The notes beneath the pieces are model-generated. The model was given only the letters and a program-made list of their open reading frames with translations, searched no databases and was not told the DNA's origin. The position numbers were made by a program, and so were the translations under genes. A DNA stretch of 64,000 bases from Ophioceras dolichostomum. Lineage: Eukaryota > Ascomycota > Sordariomycetes > Magnaporthales > Ophioceraceae. The stretch is from positions 248,001 through 312,000 of the forward strand of contig PYST01000002.1 of the NCBI GenBank assembly GCA_003049485.1, given 5' to 3'. Of the stretch, positions 10,698 to 23,319 are shown piece after piece (position 1 is the stretch's first letter; each line of letters opens with the position of its first letter).

Positions 10698-12072
10698 CTC
10701 CCACTTCTCTCGAACCACAGCGACCCGACTTCCTTGGAGTTCAATGGCCAGGCCTCCTCGACTACCTTAAGCAAACGAGTGGGATGTCCTTCGATATTGA
10801 GGACGAGCGATGCGGACCAAGGGTCTCTCTTGTGTGTTGTGCAGTGGTGAAGGATGAGAAATTGGAGGACGATGATGTCAGAGGATGGTATCTCTTCACA
10901 TCATATCGTCGAAGTCCGGAATACTCCGCAACCACGGAACCAACGTGTTTCGACCAGCCTGTCTTGGTATATTGGCCCAAGGATCCGTTTGCTCCAGCGC
11001 CGTCTTCGCCATGGGTTCCTTTCGGCCGAAAACTAGGTCGTTTGTTCCTTTTCCGTGACTCCCATTCTCTTGATAAAGAGAGTACGGGAAGCCTCGGCCA
11101 TCATTGCTCAAGCAGGGTTAAGTCATGCATGAGAGGATTGGGTCAATGCCAGGAAAAGCTCCTACATGATGTTGGTACCTTAATAGTAAAGTAAATTAAA
11201 ATCAATCACTTCACATTTGTCCAGATACCTCAGATAAAGAGGGAGAAAGTCAGGCGATGACTGACGGTCGAGGGCTTCCTCGGGAAGGAGCCTACCGTCC
11301 GCAACTGAGAAGGCGTCGAGTTTGCTCATGCCCCACTCTGCGTGTAGTTGCCTTAACCTTGCCGCCTGGCGCTTCTTCCCACCTCATATTCTAGCGCCTC
11401 TCCAGATTCTTAGCAACTTCACATCTCCCTCAAATCCATCACCGACCAATTTACCACCGCCTGCTTGAGCGAGCTCCCCTCAAGTCTTGCCAACATCCCC
11501 GAGAACGACTGCTGCTCAGTCGTCACTCGCTTCCCCTACGGAACAGTAACCTCGAGGCAAATATTCTGGAACCTTCGTTCCCTCGCCGTCACTGGTAAGC
11601 AGCAATTCACACACCACTGCCGTTTTGAACCCCGCGTGCCGACCCTCGCCTGGTCTCCGAGTGTGCAGCGTACTATATATCCTGTGGCCCCACGCCCTCT
11701 GTCCTTCATCTTTTCTTCCTTCCCCGCGCGTGAGTTCAACACACATTTTGCAGATTTCTCGCTTTATTTCCCACCGACTCTTGTCTGCGCGTTCGCCCGA
11801 GTCCTGCGCGCGTACACCAAACCCCGCCCTGTTCGTTCACGCACAACCGAGGAGAGGCGAAACGGGCACATTTTGCTCAGGATTGGAAACAGCGGCTGAC
11901 ACACATACCCTGATCCAACGGAAACCTCTGCTTTGCTGTAGAAGCCCAACCGCCCCTCCATCTCGCCCTCCCTAGTTCTGCTATCTTGTGGTGGCGGACC
12001 GCGACAACGAGACGAGAAGCGAAGCGAAACAAACCACACCAACCCGTTTTTAAACGATAAAAGCTCTTCATC
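10698..12072. other. Divergent promoter region between CMC4 and SUMO
   Basis: No gene is supported. A 210-codon open frame at 10562-11194 on + overlaps the CMC4 exons antisense and has no recognisable motif. The 11370-12072 part is pyrimidine-rich and is probably the SUMO 5' leader, perhaps with an untranslated intron that I cannot fix. Confidence 0.5.
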
Positions 12073-12496
12073 ATGTCTGAGCAGGAGAACGGCGGCAGCC
12101 CCGGTCAGCAGGACCAGCCTCCTCCAGCTGAGCACCTCAACATCAAGGTGACGGACAACAACAACGAGGTCTTCTTCAAGATCAAGCGCACAACCAAGCT
12201 GGACAAGCTCATGTCGGCCTTCTGCGACCGTCAAGGAAAGTCGCTCAACTCAGTGCGATTCCTCTTCGACGGCCAGCGCGTCCAGCCTACAGATACCCCG
12301 GATACGGTAAGTTTTTTTCCCCTCCTCTCGTGGTCTTGCCACACTCCCTCCATTCTACAGTCCCTTCTCAACGATACGCATTCAACAGCATGTTTGCTAA
12401 TTCGTTTTTCTTCACTTTTTGTAGCTCGAGATGGCGGACGGCGATACTCTCGAGGTGCACCAGGAGCAGGTTGGTGGCAGCGCAAGTCTCTTCTAG
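12073..12496 (+). CDS. SMT3: SUMO (small ubiquitin-like modifier) precursor
   Basis: Exons are 12073-12306 and 12425-12496 (118-nt intron, phase 0), 101 residues. SUMO is conjugated to lysines of nuclear and other proteins by Aos1-Uba2, Ubc9 and E3 ligases. The ubiquitin-like core is clear: HLNIKVTDNNNEVFFKIKRTTKLDKLMSAFCDR, then RFLFDGQRV and LEMADGDTLEVHQEQVGG. The mature C-terminus is Gly95-Gly96; the five residues SASLF behind it must be removed by a Ulp1-type protease before conjugation. The N-terminal tail is flexible, polar and rich in Gln, Gly and Pro, as usual for SUMO. Single-copy SUMO is normal in filamentous fungi. Very secure. Confidence 0.97.
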
Positions 12497-13439
12497 ACGC
12501 CCTGATCGATCAAGCGAGCAACAGATCACGTGTTCACACTCTGAGCACCGTTCGGCTTGTCGCAACCTCGAGACGATATGATATGATCAATGTTTGGGGA
12601 ATCTGGGCTGGGTCAGCCAGCCGGGGCTTTATTACAACCCTAGCTTGGGAAGTATTATACATGGCGGATTTACGGTGGAAACTCCGAGACGAGGCAAAAG
12701 GACCATAATGGTTGGTCGCCACCTCAAGAACTGAAGCAGATCGACGACCAACTTTCGTTTGTCGTGGAAGTTGTCGTCGTCATGTGACTCTGAAGGTGGG
12801 AGAGGGGATCTAAACAGTCGGAGTTGGGAGAGCAGACAGCCTTGGTTTTTTTTTTTCCCCCTTTTCTGCAGTTTTCTTGTGTTTTCTTGTCACTGCCCCC
12901 TGTCCTCGCTGCACTTGATTCTGCTTTGCTCTCAGAGCTGGGCTATTATTCTGGCCTTAAGCCACATCATGGCGCAAGGAAGGGGATATACGGTCTGGTA
13001 GTCGCAATTTTTTAGGGTTTTTTTTTTGCCTTTCATCTGTCGACTGTAAGAATTGCTAGGCGTTTCTCGTGAACCACACAGGCTGCACTTCAGCCAATGC
13101 CTACGGGGAGGAAAGAACATACGAATCACCTCGCAACCAGCGAAGAATCGGTGAACGGTAAATCATGGCTGGGACGGAATGGGGAATGTCGAGAAAGAAA
13201 CGTATGCCTCGTAGCTACGATGTTGATACCCTCAAAATGACCTGACAACCCAGCTGTTTATCGATGCCCAACACACGCAAGCCTAAGACCGATACAACGC
13301 AGAATGCAACACAACAAATTCGATACGGGAACGCCTCTCGTAACTGCGTGAGGTGATAGAGAGAAACCTACCTTCTTCAAACCACACAGAGGTACCTACA
13401 TACCTAGTACTCACCCTCTTCCAACATCTCCACATCGAA
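12497..13439. other. Convergent intergenic region between SUMO and the LIM protein
   Basis: This holds the SUMO 3' UTR, including T-runs at about 12846 and 13018, and the LIM-gene 3' flank with GGTACCTACATACCTAG near 13391-13407. No gene is seen. Confidence 0.5.
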
Positions 13440-16400
13440 TCACGCCTTCAGCTCCCTCGTCCGACACGCCGTGCACAAAATCTGCATCCTCCCATCCGCC
13501 GCCGACTCCCTCGGGAAGATCTGCCCGTCCTCGAACCCGCCCCCGCACGCGGCGCACCGGAAGCACCCGTCGTGCCACTCGCCCCCCAGCGCGCGCACGT
13601 ACTGCCCTATGACGGCCCTCCTGCAGCTCTTGCACTTGGGCGCGCGCCACTCCGTCCTCTTCGTCTGGCAGGCGACGCACCACGCGTACCCGTCCTTCTC
13701 GATGTGCGTCGTCCCCTCCGCGAACGGGTCGCCGCACTCGGCGCAGAAGAAGTGGCCGTAGTGGAAGTGCTGGCCGCCCAGCGCGACGATGTGCTCGCCG
13801 ATGATGGGCGTCGTGCAGTGCTTGCAGCGCGGCGCGAACAGCTCGTGCCAGTCCAGGTGGCAGTAGAAGCGCAGGCGCTCGTCGCCGTCCTCGGACATGG
13901 TCTGCCCGGGCTCCTCGGCGAGGATCTCGCCGCCGGTGCGGCGCCGGATGCGGTCTAGGCGGGCGGCGCGGGCGGGCTCGGGCTCGGGGCTGATCTCGAG
14001 GGCCTCGAGGGGGGTGCCGCACGAGTAGCAGGAGAAGCACTGCGGGTGGAACCGCTCTTCGCTGCCGGCCAGCTTGACGAAGCGGCCTTCGATCGGGAAG
14101 CGGCACTCGTGGCATCGCGCTGTGGCGCGGCTGCCTACGGCCTGGGGCGGGGGTGGGCCTGCGGGTGACCAGTGGCCTCGTGGACGAGCGAATGCGTGGC
14201 GAGCCCCCCTTGCAGGGGCGGCACCTTGGCCTGGAGTGGGAAGGGGCCGAGCGGACTGCGACGGTGCTGCTGCCGGGCTGGCGGCGTTGTGGACGTCATC
14301 CGGCGTGATGATGACCGGGATGCTGGGGCTATTCGCCATGTCGTTGTCGTTGTCGTCGTCGTCGCCGGGCAGCACGATGGTGGGGATCGAAGGGGCAGAG
14401 CCGGTGACAGAGATGGACGGGATGGGAGGGGCCGGGCCGGCGGAGCGGGTGGAAGGAGGGGTGGGTTCTGGCTCGGACACAGCGATGGATGGGACAGGGA
14501 CGGGACCCCCGCCGCCTATGGGTCCATCTATTTGAATTGCTGGAGGTTGGCGACGGTTCGATGGCGACGGCGCCGGCGGCTGACGATTCGCCAAAGCTGG
14601 GACAGCATCGACAGGCGGGGCTTGCTGCTGCCGACTGGGGAGCGTGCTGGGGACGGGGACTGGCCCCTGCTGCTGCTGCTGCTGCGAGGCCGCTGCTGCT
14701 TGGCGGCGCCGGTCGAACGGGCTCCTGCTGCCCCCGCCGCTCCCGCCGATCTTCCCAGGGGAGTTGAGGTTGGGGTTTTGGTCTGGCTTCTGATCAGTTG
14801 CCGCCTCGTCCGGGGCTTTCCAGTTTGCGTCAAAGCTTACGATTGGTCGTCCAGGGCTGTCGCTGACGAACGAAGGGGTCGGCAGCTTCTCGCTGCGGTC
14901 CTTCAGTTTCATACTCGTCGCTTGCCGGATGTCGTCACTCCTAATCTCCACCCCATTCTTCCGCGGGACGTCATCGCGGGGGCTGGCAGGACCTTTCTTG
15001 CTGCCGTCGCTGCCGCCGTTCTCGTTGGTGGTGACAGAAGAAGCGGGAGCGGCAGGAACGGCAGATGGCGTGTTGGTGGTGTACTGGGGATTCCGCGATT
15101 GCGAGGGCGGATTCTTGTGTATCTCGATCTTGGAGATGAGCTTGGACACCACACTTGTCTTGGCGGGCGTCTCGGTAGAGGTAGAGGCAGTAGCCGATGA
15201 TGGCACCTCCGGGGCAAACTGGACCCTGTTCACAGGGTTCTTTTGCTTCAGTCGCAGTGGTTGAACGGTTGCGTCCAGAGCTGGTGCTGGTGCATGTGCC
15301 GCTTGAGACTTGACAGGTGTTGATCCCTCAGGTTCTTCCCAGATTTGGTCCCCGGAGAATGGCTTCTGAACCTCGCCGCTGATGTTGCGCTTCAGGCTGC
15401 TCCGCCGGCGGTGGCCAGGAGTTGCTGAAGCCATGGGCCGTGGCCCTGAGGCCAGCCCCCGGTATGACTTAGTGCGCTCCGAGTCGATCGAGTTCCCGCG
15501 AGAACTGTCGAGACTTTGACGGCTGCCATCACCCCGCGCGCTTGCTGTGCCGTTCGTGACTGAGCCGAAAGACACTCGGCTCCTCTTGGTTCCAGAGTCG
15601 TTGCTAGAGGCGGAACTTCCGGACACCGAGCGCGAACCCATCGACCTACGAATACCCGTTGGCTCGATATCATCCCCGTAGTATCCAGCGCTTGCAGTCC
15701 GCGCGTGGGCATAGCTGTTCTTGCGCAGATGTTGCTTGTACCGATAGGGTGCTCCCGGCTCAGGCGGTTTGACACCGTTCTGGTGCCGCCACACCAACTC
15801 TGCTGCCTCGTCCAGGGCGGCTCCGTACAGGCGCTTCTCCTCCTCGTCTGCTTCTGCCGCAGCCTCTGGGTTGTCTCTCAGGTCCATGTCGTCCATCGCC
15901 TGTTTTAAGGAGAACACCTCCTCCTTCTCCATCCATCGCTGGCCTCGCTCCATGTATGTGGCAGTCGGCACAACGTCCGAGGGCTTGAGGGGGGCGACCG
16001 GCTTTTCTGGATAGTAGTCCCTCCCAACACTGCTCTTGGTGGAGTATCGTGATGAGACGCTGCCCGCTATGGACGGCCTACCCATCGTAGCGGGCAGGGA
16101 AGGCCTACTTCGGGGTGCCAGGGCATTGGTTGAGTCGTTCGAGTTGTTTCTTTGGTGTGAGGAAGTAGTGGAAGTTTCTGACACGGAGGTGGCGCCTAGG
16201 GATGAGCGTTTGCTTGTGGACATGCGGCCGGAATCACGTCGTTGGTTGTCTGGCTGAGGCCGCGCTCCGCCAGGGCGGGCGATGCGGTTGTTCCTCAGGT
16301 CCGCGAGGTATGCGGCTACAAGAGAATGCAAATTCTAGTCAGCATCCTACCATTACTCAAAGTTCAGGACCAGGCCAGAGCTGGAAGCTATTCTCACCAA

Positions 16401-16485
16401 ACTGGTCGTTCGACATGTAAGTAGGTGATGGCGGTGTGACCTTTCTGGAGGAGGTCCGCTCCTTGGGCTTGTTGCGGGACAGCAT
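13440..16485 (-). CDS. Paxillin-like protein with three C-terminal LIM domains
   Basis: Exons are 16485-16398 and 16315-13440 (phase 1), 987 residues. Splicing joins MLSRNKPKERTSS..YMSNDQF to AAYLADLRNNR. The N-terminal 760 residues are low-complexity and rich in Ser, Pro and Gln, with an acidic-basic helical patch (EEVFSLKQAMDDMDL) and an RVQF motif that fits an RVxF PP1-docking site. Three LIM zinc modules fill the last 224 residues, starting near 764 (CHEC), 860 (CKHC) and 924 (CKSC). LIM1 carries an insertion of roughly 45 residues before its last zinc ligands. The layout resembles fungal Pxl1-type proteins, which act at the septum and cell-polarity sites with Rho signalling; the specific role here is an inference. 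Divergent from the MFS gene across 2 kb. Confidence 0.9.
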
Positions 16486-18502
16486 GTCGAGTGGAGGAAA
16501 GGGGCGCAGAACGGGCTGAGCTGTCAACAACGTCTCCGATGTCTTGCAAAGTGACTGTCTGTGATATTCTGTGGTGAATGGGATCAGGAAGACCTTGGTT
16601 TGCTGGGTTTGCTAAGGCCTGCGTTGGCTTCTCGTAGGGTATAAATAATAGCTAGGACTGCTGTTGATATTCACGGCATGAAACACGGAACGTCGTTGCT
16701 AGGCAGAGCATAAACATGTGTCGCCTTTGTCGGGTCAGACACGGGAAAGTGAGAGAGCACGGGAGAACATATGTTATTTGTAGGAAAGGGAACAAAAAGG
16801 CAGCAAAGCGAAGACCACAGTCGAGATGGCCACGATCAATTTTGATGGATTCATGCGCTATGTTGGTGTTTACCGGGTGCAGGGATCGAATGTTACCACG
16901 ACAACACACGGTTCCACACGTCTGGACGGCACTCGCCCAATCCGCGCCCAACGCAGGGGCCACTCGGGCCACCACCCACGGCCACCGCCCACTGTTATAG
17001 CACAAGGTCCGGAACAATTATGCAGCCTCGCCTGAGTCACCCAGCTGCCAGCGGAGGCAAGCTCGATTGTCTTGGCCAATTATCGTGTCGTGCCAGGCTC
17101 AATTTGTTGATCTGTGGTGCTGCCGTGGTGTGGTGGCTCCCAAGCTACCAAGCAATCCATCACCATGCAGCACGGCAATGCGCCGTGCACCGCGTCATCG
17201 GTCGTCCGTGACTGTTGGTGACCGACGGTCAGCTTGTGAGACAGGAGAGTCTGGAAACCACCTCTCTGCATGTGTTGACGAACGAGACCAACGAGCAGCT
17301 GCAGTCGATTGCCAGCGACTCGAACCCACCAGGCTGCACGACCGTCAGCCCATCGTCATGGTTTATGTCTGGACATTCACTGGTGGTCAAGGCTGGCATC
17401 CGAGGCAGCGGCAGCCTTCGTCTTCCGCCGACACTGGTGGTCTCGCCTCCATATTCCCCAATCGTCATTACCTTCTTCTTCTTCACCCTTGCCCTCGGAC
17501 CGCACTCTAGATCCGCAATTGTTGAGTTCTCGTTAGTTGTACATCATACAACTAGTGGCGACGGTCCACCACCGAAGGATCTCAGTAACTCAAAGCAGCG
17601 AAACTTACCCTCGATTTATAAACACGCGCAGCACGCGTCCAATCGCACAAGGGTATTCTCAACAGTTCCACACGCCAGATTTGGTTCAATATTCCGCCCC
17701 TCATAGCAAGCAGCTCACACTCGGAAACTAGCGGCCCATGGCATGGCGAGCATGGGTCAAATTCTCCAGCAGGTAGCTTGTCTACTGCCGTACCAGGTAT
17801 CAAGGCGATCCCTTCCAGTCGGAAAGGGAGTCATACCTCCTCTTCGGTCCGGCCCTTTCTTCTTATTCCCGGAGATGGTGGGTGGTGTTTGTCTTACGAG
17901 ATAGTCTCCGGGTTCGGCTCTCCATCGAGACCAAGGAGATGGATCCCATCCCCAATCCCACTAATGCCAACCGCCTGAGTTCCAGCGTTAGTATGCTGGG
18001 CGAACAGTATCACTTACTCTGGTTGGCCTCTTCCGTTATCTCTCTGCTGTTTCTTCAGTTTCTTCCCAATCTTCGTCGAGGCGGTTGGTGAGTAGGGGGA
18101 AGGTCTCGAATGTCGATGCTCTCTCTCTCTGTCTTCAGGGGGTGGAGAATCGTTTCCCCTTATATCCACCTCCCCATCTTCCTGCCGATCCTCCGCTTCA
18201 ACCGAGCGCGGCTTCCAGAAGTCTGGAATTGCGGAGGACATGTGCCAGGCAGGGCGCCGCCGTATCCGCTTGCCGTGATGCGCCTGTCGTGCGGGGGGGT
18301 GTCCACTTCCTTTCGCCGTTCGAGGAGTTATATGTAGTCTCGGTTGAAAAAAATATACGGTCTTCGTAAATACGTTGTAGATCTCAGGAAGTGGTGACCA
18401 ACCAACTCAGTCAGCTTTCTCACATCCTGTCTGCCTTGGTACTTATTGTTTGGTTTCCCCCTCTGTTCTTCTCGATGCATGCTCCAAGCAAAACCCTCTT
18501 CG
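16486..18502. other. Divergent 2-kb region between the LIM gene and the MFS transporter
   Basis: No gene is supported. Several overlapping short open frames (17067-17706, for example) share no conserved motif. A GGTTCGAGTC box-B-like string occurs on the minus strand near 17330, but the flanks do not fold into a tRNA. An ATG-initiated frame at 18475-18672 overlaps the MFS start in another frame and could act as an upstream ORF. Confidence 0.5.
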
Positions 18503-20751
18503 ATGAAAGATCTTCTCCCACCTTCGTTTCGACCTCACCCAACTGTCCGCCCACAGGCCTCTCTCATGACAAGCAGAACCACCGATACGTCCTCGCCGGG
18601 GACTTCACCGGACTCGGACAGCCCCGGAGTGATCGAAAAGACACATCCATCAACAGGAGACCCCTATCCTAATGTCCCGGACGATCATAAGAAGAGGCTC
18701 GATGAGGGCTCAGAGGACCCGGCATCAGAAACCGAGTCGCCGGTTCCTGAAGAAGTCGATGGAGGATACGGCTGGTGAGCACTCCTAACAGGATAACCAC
18801 TAGGACGAGCACCAGGGAAACCCATTTCTAATCCAAGCACCGAACACTCTCCAGGGTTGTCGTACTCGCCTGCCACTTGCTGAACGCTCATACATGGGGC
18901 ATCAACGCCGTGAGTGGACAGTGGACACGGCCGGCCGATGTCTCCCGCCGAGACGGCCACATCACTAATCTGAATACCGACCTCGCAGGCGTACTCCGTG
19001 TTTCTAGCCCACTACCTACGCTCCGGGGCCTTTCCAGGGGCAAGCCCTCTGGCATTTGCTTTCGTCGGCGGTCTCTCGATCTCCATGGGTATGTCAGAGT
19101 CAGAGCAAACCAGCCGCAGCTTCAGATACGACCGCGAGGAGACTTGATGTTGACCTAAGTGATGTGACTCTAGCCCTCTTCATCTCTCCTGTCGCCACCG
19201 TTTGCATCCGCATATTAGGAACCCGGAAGACCTTGTCCATCGGGGTTGTATTAGTAACGTGAGATCCGAGGACCCATACCCCCATATCCCCAAAAGCCCA
19301 AGCACTCTCCCTGCCTACCTTAGTACTACACCATATCATCTGTCACAAGGCATTGTTGAGAAATCATGAAACCTGACTTTTCACTGCGGGAATTCTGTCC
19401 TGATTCCCCCCTGCCAAACACACACAGAGCCGCCTTCATAGGTGCCTCCTTCACCTCAGAGATGTGGCACCTGATCCTCAGCCAGGGCATCGCCTTCGGG
19501 CTCGGCATGGGCTTCTCCTTCGTCGGGTCCGTGGGTGTCACCAGCCAGTGGTTCACGCGGCGGCGCTCGCTCGCGAACGGCCTCGCCGCTGGCGGCAGCG
19601 GGCTCGGCGGCCTCATCTACGCCTTGGCGGCCAACGCCATGATCAGGAACATCGGCCTGCCCTGGGCCTTCCGCGTGCTGGCCGTCCTGTCCTTCGTCGT
19701 CAACGGCGTCTGCTCGTACCTCATCCGCGACCGCAACAAGCAGGTGGGCGCCATCCATGCGCCGTTCCGCACGGAGCTGTTCAGGAGGCCCGAGTACCTG
19801 CTCCTGCTGTCGTGGGCCTTCTTCTTCCTGCTGGCGTACATCATCGTGGTGTTCTCGCTGCCGGATTACTGCCAGACCGTGGGGCTGTCGGCGACTCAGG
19901 GGTCGGTTGTGGCGGCTTTGTACAGCTGTAAGCCATGGATGGATGGCGCTCATCCCCTAGCCCCCAGCCCCTGTCCACCCTCAAGGTGTAGAGAAAGCTC
20001 GACGAGAGCTTTTCATGTTCCTCAAGTTTATTACCACCACCTGCACGCTGAACTAATCGTTCGCAACAATAGTATCACAGGGACTTGGCCGGCCCCTAAT
20101 CGGCCTCGCAAGCGATAAATTCGGCAGGATCAACGTGTCCGTGGTCGGGACACTCGTCGCCTGCGTCACCGCCTTCTTCATCTGGATCTTCGCCGGCAAG
20201 TTCTTCGCGGGGATCATCATCTACGCGCTCTTCGGTGCTTTCTCGGGGATCATCTGGGCTACCATCAGTCCCGTGTGCGCCGAGGTCATCGGGCTTCAGC
20301 TGCTTCCCTCGGGCCTCTCCATCGTCTGGCTGATCATGGTCCTGCCGGCTACCTTCGCCGAGGCCATCGGGCTCAGTCTTCGGAGGGAAGGCCAGGACGG
20401 CTACCTTTACGTCCAGCTGTTCACCGGCCTCGCTTACCTGGTCGCGTTCATCTCGAGTAAGGATTCTTGAATTCGAGCCGTTCCGCTTACAATCTTTTCT
20501 GCCGAGATGTTCGCGGCTCATATGCTGACATACTCTGTGTGGCAACACCAGTCCTCCTCCTGCGGGGATGGAAGCTTTACGAGATAGAAACCCTGGGTCT
20601 GAACAAGGAGGCCCGAGAGCAAGCGATTCAGGACAATGACGCGGCCGCAAGAGGGAGTGCAGATGCTGCACCGGGCCCAGATCGCTCGCGGCCGAGCCTC
20701 CTTTCATATTTGATGCAAGGGAAGTGGTTGCTCTCAACAGCTCGCGTTTGA
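18503..20751 (+). CDS. MFS transporter, monocarboxylate-transporter (MCH) type
   Basis: Seven exons: 18503-18774, 18855-18909, 18989-19088, 19174-19258, 19428-19927, 20073-20456 and 20552-20751, 531 residues with consistent phases. The first membrane segment follows the family hallmark DGGYGWVVVLACHLLNAHTWGINAAYSVF. Other cues are GFSFVGSVGVTSQWF, RRRSLANGLAAGGSGLGG (the loop 2-3-like signature), SLSQGLGRPLIGLASDKFGR and a final GIIWATISPVCAEVIG segment. About 12 membrane helices are expected in the plasma membrane or an organelle membrane. The N-terminal tail of about 90 residues is cytosolic, rich in Ser, Pro and acidic residues. The first in-frame ATG is 18503; ATG 18566 is an alternative. 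The substrate cannot be told; fungal MCH proteins often do not carry simple monocarboxylates. It ends 209 bp from the convergent SCS-like gene. Confidence 0.9.
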
Positions 20752-20960
20752 GCCTATGCACGATTTTGATGGAGTTGCACGTACAGTGCAGTAGAAGCGC
20801 ATTTGACATGTATATCTTCCATGTACATACATCTACCCAATACGTACAAGGCGTTGGAAGTGGGCATAATCTAGATCGTTGTCAATAAATCTAGAATCAC
20901 CCAAGCTGTGTCCTTCATCCCATACTTGGTATCTAGATTAGTAGGCAATAACTTAGGTAC

Positions 20961-23319
20961 CTACGCATCGAGACGAGACAGCTCCACGGCCTTCGCGGCC
21001 GCCTCATCGAAGTCGTCAAATGCAAAGAGACGCGGCAGGCCGCTCTCGGCGATGATCCGCTGGCCCTCAGCCTCGTTCGTGCCGCGAATGCGCACCACCA
21101 CCGGCACCGAGAGTCTACTGCCCAGCTCCTCGTACGCCAGCAGGATGCCCCGGGCGATCATGTCCCCCTGCGTCAGGCCGCCGAAGATGTTGACGAACAC
21201 GACGCGGACCCTCGGGTCCCTCAGGATCAGCTCGAAGCTCTTCTTGACCGTCTCGCTGGTGGCCTTGCCCCCCGTGTCGAGGAAGTTGGCCGCGCTCCCG
21301 CCGCTGATGGCGGCCAGGGCGTCGAGCGTGTTCATCGCGAGCCCGGCGCCGTTCACGAGCGTGCCGATGCCGCCTGGGCCGGGCAGCGTGATGTAGACGA
21401 TGCCGTGCGAGGCTGCCTCGACCTCGGCTGGGTGTGCGGTGCTGCCCCGCTGGTTATGTGTGTCCCGGTCTATGCTGTTCTCGGCTTCGGCCTTGCTGGA
21501 GACTGCCGCGGCGGCTGGATCCAGGCGAACGCGAGCATCTACCACTGTGATCTCGCCCAGGCTCTCGGCCACGAGCGTCTCCACGATGGAAGCTTGCCTC
21601 GCGTTGAAGACAGTTTGCAGCGCGGACATGAGCCTGCGTAGTGAGTCGACGGATCTGTGGCTGAGCCGCATGTGCTCTGCTATCCGGCCTGCTCTGAGCC
21701 CGTCTGGTCCTGCTCGGTAGTCGAAGGGGAATCGCCTCAGGTCGCGCTGATAGGCACAGTCGTCACCATCGTCGCTGCTCAGTTTCTTTTGTACCTGGAC
21801 CCCATCGCTAGGAGGAGGGGAAGCCATGATGCACGGTGACCTTGAGGTTCGATCGATGCCCATGGCCAGATACCGCACCATCCGGCTGCCCGAGTCTGCA
21901 GCTATCGAGACGCCATGCCGTCGGAGGATATCCGAGGCCCGTTGACTGTCAAGAGTGAATGAAAACTGTCTGGTCTGCTGTATCTGTTGAATAGTTTGCC
22001 GAGAGAGCTTCGAGCGGTGGTTGCTTGCTAGTGGAGACCTCGCACTGCTGTGAAACTGTCGGGATTGGCCCCCCACTGCGCCGAAAGGTGATGCCTGAGC
22101 GGCTGGTCTTGACGAGGTTGGTGTCGTTGTGACAGATCGGCGACTCCCTGCTTCATCAAGTTGGGCCTTGATGGTCTCTCCAAACTTGGAAGGATGGCCC
22201 ACGACGGTGACGCCGACAGCCTCGAGAGCTTTGATCTTCGTCGCGGCATCAGGCTCGCCGGGAGCGGTGAACGCGCCGGCGTGGCCCATCACCCTTCCGC
22301 GAGCCTCGCTGATCCCAGCGATCAGCGCAGCAATCGGTCTGAGACGGATGAGGTAATCGGCATGTTAATATGGACAAGAAAGACACATGAGAAAGAGAAC
22401 ACCAGGAGAACCTAGGGAGAGCTTACTTTGGGGTGGGAGTCCTTTGGCGGTAATCTCTGATCCAGTCAGCAGCATCCAGTTCGCCCATCCCACCGATCTC
22501 CCCGATCAGAGCCACCGCGTCCGTGTCAGGGTCTTCTATCAGCACCGACAACGCCTCACGCAGGTCCGTCCCAGGTAGCACATCCCCACCGACGCCGATG
22601 CAGAGGCTCTGGCCCAACCCAGCGCGCGTGGTCGACGCCACGGCCTCGTAGCTCAGCGTGCCCGACTTCGCCGCGATGCCGACCCTCCCCGGCAGGAAAC
22701 ACGGCAGGGGCTGGAAGCCGACGCGGCACCGGCCCACCGCGGAGATGATGCCGGGCGAGTTCGCGCCCACGAGCCGGGACCGCGACTGCGTGCGCAGGAT
22801 GCTGTGAACGCGCAGCATGTCGTGTAAGGGAACGTGCTCGGCGACGGCCACGACGAGGGGCACCTCGGCCTCAATGGCCTCCTCGATCGCCGCGGCGGCC
22901 TGGTGCGCGGTCACGTAGACGCCCGTCGCGTCGGGCCGGAGCGCCTCCACCGCCGTCCGCACCGAGGGGAACACCGGCAGGCCCAGGTGGAGCTCCTCGC
23001 CGCCTCCGGCGCCGCCGCGGCCGGGCGTGACGCCGCCGACGACTTGGGTGCCCCATGCGAGGGACTCCCGCGCGTTGATGGTGGCTTGCCTGCCGGTGAA
23101 GCCCTGGAACATCACCCGCGTGTGCCGCCCTATCCGGAGGTTGGGTAGTGTACTTTCGTACCCAGATCCAGACCCGGACCCGGAACCTGCTCTAGCCCTA
23201 CATGCGTACTCAGTTCTGCCAAGGGTGCGTGACCCCGTGGCAGCGGAAGAGGACGTAGCAAAGGGCCGGTGCCACCGGAGCGGCAGGGGCATGCCCCGCC
23301 GGCCTCTATAGACGAGCAT
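20961..23319 (-). CDS. Fused succinyl-CoA synthetase-like alpha-beta protein
   Basis: Exons are 23319-22427 and 22338-20961 (phase 2), 756 residues. The N-terminus MLVYRGRRG..RPFATSS looks like a mitochondrial presequence. Residues of about 60-370 match the SCS alpha subunit: a CoA-binding Rossmann part (MFQGFTGRQATINARES), GANSPGII, GRVGIAAKSGTLSYEA and MGHAGAF with the phospho-His at 317. A linker contains SRQFHSSARSP, itself presequence-like, and then a beta-subunit part. Its ATP-grasp region is shortened and eroded: the EINPL metal motif reads VAESLG. The C-terminal CoA-ligase domain is intact (GLAMNTLDALAAISGG, NFLDTGGKAT, VFVNIFGGLTQGDMIARG). Canonical SCS cleaves succinyl-CoA with substrate-level phosphorylation; whether this fusion is active, or uses another acyl-CoA, is unknown. 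COX19 lies upstream on the same strand. Confidence 0.88.

Noticed and set aside
10562..11194. 210-codon open frame on + strand
   Set aside because: It overlaps the CMC4 exons in antisense and carries no recognisable domain; the CMC4 model is better supported.
17300..17360. tRNA-like B-box GGTTCGAGTC on the minus strand
   Set aside because: The flanking bases do not form the T-arm or acceptor stem and no A-box is in the right position.
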